NCBI GenBank assembly: GCA_046351215.1 | Contig: JAXLYX010000006.1 | Span: 248,001-312,000, forward strand | DNA: 64,000 nucleotides | Reading direction: 5' to 3' | Source of the DNA: JAXLYX01 sp046351215 | Lineage (GTDB): Bacteria; Myxococcota_A; Polyangia; Polyangiales; Houyiibacteriaceae | Shown: in pieces, positions 59,594 to 64,000 of the stretch | Layout: the number at the start of each line of letters is the position of its first letter | Position numbering within the stretch: position 1 is the stretch's first letter | The notes under the pieces: generated by a model | The model's input: only the letters and a program-made list of their open reading frames with translations | Told to the model about the DNA's origin: nothing | Databases searched by the model: none | Program-made: the position numbers and the translations under genes

Positions 59594-60592
59594 GTGGAGA
59601 ACACGCACGCGCTCGCAGGCAAGAAGGTCCTCGTCACGGGGGCCAGTGGTTTCATCGGCAAGCGACTCGTCGAGGCGCTCCTCGCGCACGGCGCCGACGT
59701 CGTGACGCTCCGGCGCAAGGACTCGCCCGTGCCGAGGAAGGGGCGGTCCGTCGTCGGCGACTACGCCGACGTGGCCGGTCTGACGGAGGTGATCCGGCTC
59801 GAGAAGCCGGACTTCGTCTACCACGTGGCCGGAGCCACCAAGGGCGTGCGGTACGACGACTTCCGGCTCGGCAACGTGATGCCGACCGAGAACCTCCTGC
59901 GTGCGATCCGCGAGGGGCATCCGGCCGTGAAGCGTCTCGTCCACGTCTCGTCGCTGACGGTCTACGGGCCGAGCGCGAAGCATCGCCCCAAGCGCGAGGT
60001 CGATCCGCGCGAGCCGATCGAGTTCTACGGCAAGAGCAAGCTCGAGGCGGAACAGGTCGTCGAGTCCTACGACGACCTCGCCTGGACGATCATCCGTCCC
60101 GCCGGCGTGTACGGCCCCGGCGACGTCGACTACCTGAACCTCTTCAAGTCGGCGGCCCAGGGTGTCAACCTCTTCTACGGCAACCGCGAGAAGGTCGCCT
60201 CGCACGTCTACGTCGACGACGTCGTGCGCGCGCTCGTCGAATGCGCGCTCGTCGAGACGACGATCGGCAAGGGCTACTTCGTCTGCGACGGCCATCCGGT
60301 GACCTGGGGCACCTACCAGGATCATCTCGTGAAGCACTCGGGACGACGCGTGCTCACGCTCGATCTGCCCTCGGTGCTCGTGCCGCTCGCGGCGCGTGCC
60401 GGCGAGCTGGCGACGGCCGTCGACAAGAAACCGCGTCTCTTCAACCTGCAGAAGGCGAAGATGGGCGCGCAGGATGCGTGGACCTGCACGCACGAGGCCG
60501 CGAAGCGCGACTTCGGGTACTCGCCGCTCGTGCTCGTCGACGAGGGCATCCGACGCACGTTCGCCTGGTATCGCGAGCACGGCTGGCTCTGA
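59594..60592 (+). CDS. NAD-dependent epimerase/dehydratase-type extended SDR
   Basis: A 332-residue extended SDR. TGASGFIGKRL binds NAD, HVAGATKG follows, VSSLTVYGPS gives the catalytic Ser and FYGKSKLEAE the Tyr/Lys; IIRPAGVYGPGD and HVYVDDVVRAL are family strings. Sugar-nucleotide epimerase or 3-beta-hydroxysteroid-dehydrogenase-like roles are both possible; the sequence does not decide. It starts with GTG without a clear ribosome site, 31 bp after the receiver gene. Confidence 0.83.
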   Translation: MENTHALAGKKVLVTGASGFIGKRLVEALLAHGADVVTLRRKDSPVPRKGRSVVGDYADVAGLTEVIRLEKPDFVYHVAGATKGVRYDDFRLGNVMPTENLLRAIREGHPAVKRLVHVSSLTVYGPSAKHRPKREVDPREPIEFYGKSKLEAEQVVESYDDLAWTIIRPAGVYGPGDVDYLNLFKSAAQGVNLFYGNREKVASHVYVDDVVRALVECALVETTIGKGYFVCDGHPVTWGTYQDHLVKHSGRRVLTLDLPSVLVPLAARAGELATAVDKKPRLFNLQKAKMGAQDAWTCTHEAAKRDFGYSPLVLVDEGIRRTFAWYREHGWL

Positions 60593-60740
60593 GGCTCCGT
60601 TCCGCGCCCACGCGGCCATGGGGGTTCTCCCGACGCCGCCGGCGCGGCGATTCCACGCATTCGGAACGGTGTCGGGGAAGCCCCGATTCCGCGAGCCTGC
60701 CATGGCGGGCATCGATCGACGTCAACGTCGGAGGTGCCGC

Positions 60741-62306
60741 ATGCAGTGGAGTCATGGCTCGCGGAGATCGAATCGTAGGTCCTGGGCGCTCGTCGCCGCG
60801 CTGTCGTTCGGGACGGCGCTCGCGTCGATCGGATGTGCGACCGAGGACGCGGGGCTCGTCGCCGGCTCGCGACAGGCCGCCTCCTCGGGCGGCAACGGCA
60901 ACGGGAACGGCAACTCCGGCGACGCGGGCAACGCGGGAGGCAACTCGGGGGACGCCGGCAACGGCGTCGGCAACCGCACCATCGAGACGCGGCGTTCGCT
61001 CGTCGTCACGGAACAGCCCATCCTCGCGGCGTTCCCGCTCTCGCGGGTCCTCGGACAGCTCGCTTCGCAGAGCGAGGTCGTCGGTCTCTCCGCGCTCGAT
61101 CTCTTCCAGCAGCTCTGGGACACGCAGAGCCCGGCGCCCGGGACGCGCCCGGGGCCCCACTGCGACGACCAGCGCGATGCCTACGGGAATCCGGTGATCA
61201 ACGGCTTTCCCTACACGTGCAGACCCGCGCCCGCGGAAGGCGCGGAGGCGACCTGCGATCCCTTCGCCGCGAACAGCCCGTGCGCGTACGTCCCGATCGG
61301 ACTCTTCAACCGATTCGATCTCGCTCCGGCCGACGGGGCCCATTGCGGCGAGCACCGCATCGTCTATGCGAGGGCCTCCGGGGCCTCGAACACGCAGGCG
61401 CGCAACCTCGTCATCTTCGAGGCCTACCTGCCGAACCCGCATCCCCTCCAGGGCCTCAAGGGCTGCAAGCCGATCGTCGACTTCTGGGCCGATCTCTCGA
61501 ACGAGCCCGACCTCGCGAAGCGGACGGCGGCGCTCGAGGCCTTCTACTTCGACGGAACCGCGAACGTGTCCGCCGTCGTGCACATCTCCCACTTCGGGGA
61601 CAACGAGCTCGGCGCGGGGCAGATCCGCACGAACCAATTCCTCCAGCCCGACGCTCCCCGCGCGTGGAGCCTCCGCGAATTCAAGCTCCTTCGCACGTGC
61701 GCGTCCGGCGTCTGCTCGGCGATGCGCTTCGTGCCCGTCACCGACAAGGTGAATCCCTGGGGAGGGCTCTTCTCCCCCGTCTCGACGCACGAACGCGCCG
61801 CCGCCTTCCAGCAGCACTTCGTGGCGCAGGTGCCGAGCCTCGCGGGCGCGACCTTCCTCGACTTCACGATGGACGTGCCCGAGGTCTACGACTCGGCGCT
61901 GAGCGAGGCGTCCGGGAGCATCGACACGAACTACGTGGCGAATCTCGGGGCCGGGCCGAGCGCGTTCCGTTCGTCGATCGAGGCCGCCCTGGGCGAGGCC
62001 GGGAGCTCGCTCACGCCCGACCAGGTCGTGCGTCGCGCCCAGGTCCTCGCCTGCGCCGGCTGCCATCGCCTCAGCAACAACGCCGACCTCGGCGGGGGGC
62101 TCGTCTGGCCCCCGTCGCTCGGCTTCACCCACGTGACCGAGCGCGAGACGGAGCTCGTGGACGGCGTCGTCCGCTACCGCATCTCGGACGCCCTCGTCGG
62201 CCTGCTCCTCCCCCATCGCAAGCAGCTGATGGAGGACTTCCTGAACGACCGACCGATCAACGCGCGCAGTCAGCACGCGCCGATCGGAGGCTTCGTCACC
62301 CACTGA
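60741..62306 (+). CDS. Lipoprotein with CxxCH motif, unknown function
   Basis: The 521-residue protein has a signal peptide with a basic N-region (SRRSNRR) and the lipobox ASIGC (Cys32). A Gly/Asn/Asp-rich spacer (about residues 50-85) precedes a large domain with many cysteines and NLVIFEAYLPNPHP, YVPIGLFNRFDLAP and FVPVTDKVNPWGG. A CAGCHRL motif at about 438-442 could bind one haem c. No ligand for a second haem is obvious. It is probably anchored to the outer membrane. The ATG follows GGAGGTG. I do not recognise a characterised homologue. Confidence 0.78.
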   Translation: MQWSHGSRRSNRRSWALVAALSFGTALASIGCATEDAGLVAGSRQAASSGGNGNGNGNSGDAGNAGGNSGDAGNGVGNRTIETRRSLVVTEQPILAAFPLSRVLGQLASQSEVVGLSALDLFQQLWDTQSPAPGTRPGPHCDDQRDAYGNPVINGFPYTCRPAPAEGAEATCDPFAANSPCAYVPIGLFNRFDLAPADGAHCGEHRIVYARASGASNTQARNLVIFEAYLPNPHPLQGLKGCKPIVDFWADLSNEPDLAKRTAALEAFYFDGTANVSAVVHISHFGDNELGAGQIRTNQFLQPDAPRAWSLREFKLLRTCASGVCSAMRFVPVTDKVNPWGGLFSPVSTHERAAAFQQHFVAQVPSLAGATFLDFTMDVPEVYDSALSEASGSIDTNYVANLGAGPSAFRSSIEAALGEAGSSLTPDQVVRRAQVLACAGCHRLSNNADLGGGLVWPPSLGFTHVTERETELVDGVVRYRISDALVGLLLPHRKQLMEDFLNDRPINARSQHAPIGGFVTH

Positions 62307-63090
62307 TCCGGATCTCGCCCGAGCCGCCGACGGCGAGCGGACGGAGCGTGTCGGAGAAGAGGTAGTCGAAGCCGTGCTTCGCGAAGCGCGCGGCCGTTCC
62401 CCGGTGCTCGATGAACCCGACGCCGGTGGGACGGCCTTCCGCGCGATAGGCCTCGAGCTTCGCGAGGGGGAAGGTGAAGAACCATCCCGCGAGCCCCGCG
62501 TCCGGGTCCTCCTCGAGGTAGCGCATGCCCTCGCGGGGCGAGACGATGTAGACGTACATGCGCGGAACGGCGGCGGCCTCCGCTCGAGCGAGGCGAAGGA
62601 GGCCGCCGTCGAGGGAGAGGAAGCCGACGCGATCGAGGACGCCGTGCTCCTGCGCGGCCGTCACCGTCCGGCGGATCACCTCGCGGAGGTTCTCGGGGGT
62701 GTCCTCCTCCTTGATCTCGAGCCAGTAGCGAGGACAGCGATCCGCGGTGGTCTCGAAGAGCTCTTCGAGGGTGGCGACCTCCGGTGCGAAGGCGCGGATC
62801 TCGCCGAGGGTGAGCTCCGGGATCCGGGGCCCGCCGGGCTTCACCTCGACGTCGTGGTGGAGCACGACCCGGCCGTCGAGGGTCCTGCGGAGGTCCGTCT
62901 CGAGGCCCGCCCCCCGATCGAGGGCATAGGCGAACGCTGCCAGGGAATTCTCACGGATTCCGGGGTGATCCTTGGTCCCGCGATGGCCGATGAAGCGCGC
63001 GGGATGGGGCGAGACCGCCGACGCGCTGCGATGGACGAGGCGTTCGTAGGCGTGCGCGAAGGCGACGGAGGCACGGTCGACGAGGTTCAT
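62296..63090 (-). CDS. Glycerophosphodiester phosphodiesterase
   Basis: A 264-residue GDPD-family TIM barrel. It has FIGHRGTKDHPGIRENSLAAF, DRGAGLETDLRRTLDGRVVLHHD, LEEL, YWLEIKEED and a C-terminal HGFDYLFSD. The HR...E, ExD and HHD residues for metal binding are all present. It splits glycerophosphodiesters to glycerol-3-phosphate and an alcohol. No signal peptide is clear. Its 3' end overlaps that of the convergent lipoprotein gene by 11 bp. Confidence 0.88.
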   Translation of the reverse strand: MNLVDRASVAFAHAYERLVHRSASAVSPHPARFIGHRGTKDHPGIRENSLAAFAYALDRGAGLETDLRRTLDGRVVLHHDVEVKPGGPRIPELTLGEIRAFAPEVATLEELFETTADRCPRYWLEIKEEDTPENLREVIRRTVTAAQEHGVLDRVGFLSLDGGLLRLARAEAAAVPRMYVYIVSPREGMRYLEEDPDAGLAGWFFTFPLAKLEAYRAEGRPTGVGFIEHRGTAARFAKHGFDYLFSDTLRPLAVGGSGEIRISG

Positions 63091-63269
63091 GGCGGGCAGT
63101 CCCGGAACGGAGGCTGACACGGAACGTGTCGCACGCACGAGTCATCCCCCGCCGTGTCGTAATGGTTCCAGAATCGTCGCTGCCCCGTCGCTTCGGAGGT
63201 CGATCCGTCGTACGTTGGAGTTGGGGAACGGCGCCGCCCGGCTGCACGGATCTCGAGCCCTCCGCCTCC

Positions 63270-63833
63270 ATGGACACCTTCCGCCTGTCGGACACCCACT
63301 TCCCGCTCGTCGTCTCGGTGATGCCGCCGCGGATCGACGTGCCGATGATGAGCGAATACGTCGAGCGCATCGACGCCATCTACCGGCGTGGCGAGCGCTT
63401 CGCGACGCTGGTGGACACCTCGCGGATGGAGGCGATCCCGACCTCGGCCGATCGCGCGTTCCTCGCGGAATGGCAGAACCGCACGGTGGAGCTCATCACG
63501 CGTCACAACGTGATCAACGTGACGGTGGTCCAGTCGGTCCTCATGCGCGGCGCGCTCTCGGCCATGAACTGGATCTTCCCGCCGCCCAACGAGCAGCTCG
63601 TCGTCGCGGATTTCGACGAGGGCTTCCGGATCTGCCTCGATCGACTCCGCCGCGAGAGCGCCTCGCTCCCGGCCGGGCTCGAGCGCCTCGCCTCGCTCGG
63701 TCGCCCGATCCGCGGCGACGATTTCCCGGGCACCCCGGAGGAGTCCGGGGGGCGGGCCGTCCTCACGGGTCAGAACGCGGCCGCCACCGCCGCCTCGAGC
63801 GCCACCGCGTCCTCGAAGTCCGAGAAGTCGTAG
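63270..63833 (+). CDS. SpoIIAA/STAS-like protein of unknown function
   Basis: A 187-residue protein. MDTFRLSDTHFPLVVSVMPP, RIDAIYRRGERFATLVDTSRM, ADRAFLAEWQNRT and VINVTVVQSVLMRGALSAMNW look like the beta-alpha pattern of SpoIIAA-like (STAS/SEC14) proteins found in myxobacterial genomes. The last 30 residues are Ala/Ser-rich and overlap a convergent gene on the other strand by 64 bp. ATG at 63,270 is used; the ORF upstream of it (from 63,126) reads as non-coding. Confidence 0.7.
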   Translation: MDTFRLSDTHFPLVVSVMPPRIDVPMMSEYVERIDAIYRRGERFATLVDTSRMEAIPTSADRAFLAEWQNRTVELITRHNVINVTVVQSVLMRGALSAMNWIFPPPNEQLVVADFDEGFRICLDRLRRESASLPAGLERLASLGRPIRGDDFPGTPEESGGRAVLTGQNAAATAASSATASSKSEKS

Positions 63834-64000
63834 TACTCGCCGAAGATCTTGATCCGGATCGCCGGATGCGGGAGCACGTTCATGCCGAGCGTGTAGCGGT
63901 AGAGCGAGCTCCTCGACCGGAGCGGCGAGCCGATCGGGACGTTGCCGTGCCGGCTCAGACCGTCGAATCGCGCGAGGATCCGGAAGCCGCGCGAGACCTC
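63770..64000 (-). CDS. Outer-membrane-barrel-like protein (partial, C-terminal end)
   Basis: The minus strand reads open from the right edge to a TGA at 63,770-63,772 (about 76 residues). It contains SLYRYTLGMNVLPHPAIRIK and IFGEYYDFSDFED and ends in AVAAAF. Alternating hydrophobic strands and a terminal Phe fit the last strands of an outer-membrane beta-barrel. The N-terminal part is outside the window, so the family cannot be named. The end overlaps the convergent STAS-like gene by 64 bp. Confidence 0.55.
   Translation of the reverse strand, partial: EVSRGFRILARFDGLSRHGNVPIGSPLRSRSSLYRYTLGMNVLPHPAIRIKIFGEYYDFSDFEDAVALEAAVAAAF

Overview
The window is GC-rich (roughly two-thirds G+C by eye) and comes from a Gram-negative bacterium. 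It carries a FadL-type outer-membrane protein, a lipobox lipoprotein with a CxxCH motif, and the end of a probable outer-membrane barrel with a terminal Phe. Several small proteins (a PEGA-like exported protein, a SpoIIAA/STAS-like protein) are of a kind I associate with Myxococcota and relatives, so I favour a myxobacterium-like or former 'deltaproteobacterial' lineage. That assignment is inference. No rRNA, tRNA, CRISPR array or insertion sequence was seen.

Positions 1-43,250 are mainly a steroid-catabolism island whose proteins read like the mycobacterial/rhodococcal cholesterol pathway. The left minus-strand operon (13,694 down to about 3,186) has an acyl-CoA synthetase, a thiolase, an MDR reductase, a ChsB1/Hsd4A-like SDR, another SDR, the acyl-CoA dehydrogenase pair IpdE2/IpdE1 with an unfamiliar dimeric alpha/beta-barrel protein between them, IpdF, and a hydrolase. 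FadD3 plus an SDR (minus) and EchA20-IpdA-IpdB-IpdC-FadE31-FadE32-FadA6 (plus) diverge from 16.2 kb. Together these cover the C/D-ring (HIP) route. From 23.5 to 31.5 kb come an SCP2 protein, two DUF35 proteins, Ltp4, Ltp3, FadD19, a thioesterase, an alcohol dehydrogenase and a KshA-like Rieske oxygenase; FadD19/Ltp3/Ltp4 is the set linked to C24-branched (plant) sterol side chains. A KstR-like TetR regulator sits at 31.7 kb. HsaA-C-D-E-G-F (34.4-40.1 kb) complete most of the A/B-ring route, followed by a second acyl-CoA dehydrogenase pair, an SDR and a strong terminator. Seven palindromes fitting the mycobacterial KstR operator (TnnAACnnGTTnnA) lie at five promoter regions, so one KstR-type regulator may control the whole island, including a wax-ester synthase at the left edge.

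Positions 43.3-44.7 kb encode a FadL-like outer-membrane protein, a candidate sterol importer. Positions 44.8-56.8 kb are a minus-strand branched-chain amino-acid operon: ilvB-ilvN-ilvC-leuA-leuC-leuD-cimA-leuB-malic enzyme. It is preceded by a probable transcription attenuator: a promoter, a 43-residue leader peptide packed with Leu/Val/Ile codons, and a hairpin with a T-run.

The right end (56.8-64 kb) holds a DTW-domain protein fused to an exonuclease-like domain without catalytic residues, a second Rieske oxygenase, a stand-alone receiver, an NAD-dependent epimerase-like SDR, a lipoprotein, a glycerophosphodiester phosphodiesterase, a STAS-like protein and a partial outer-membrane protein.
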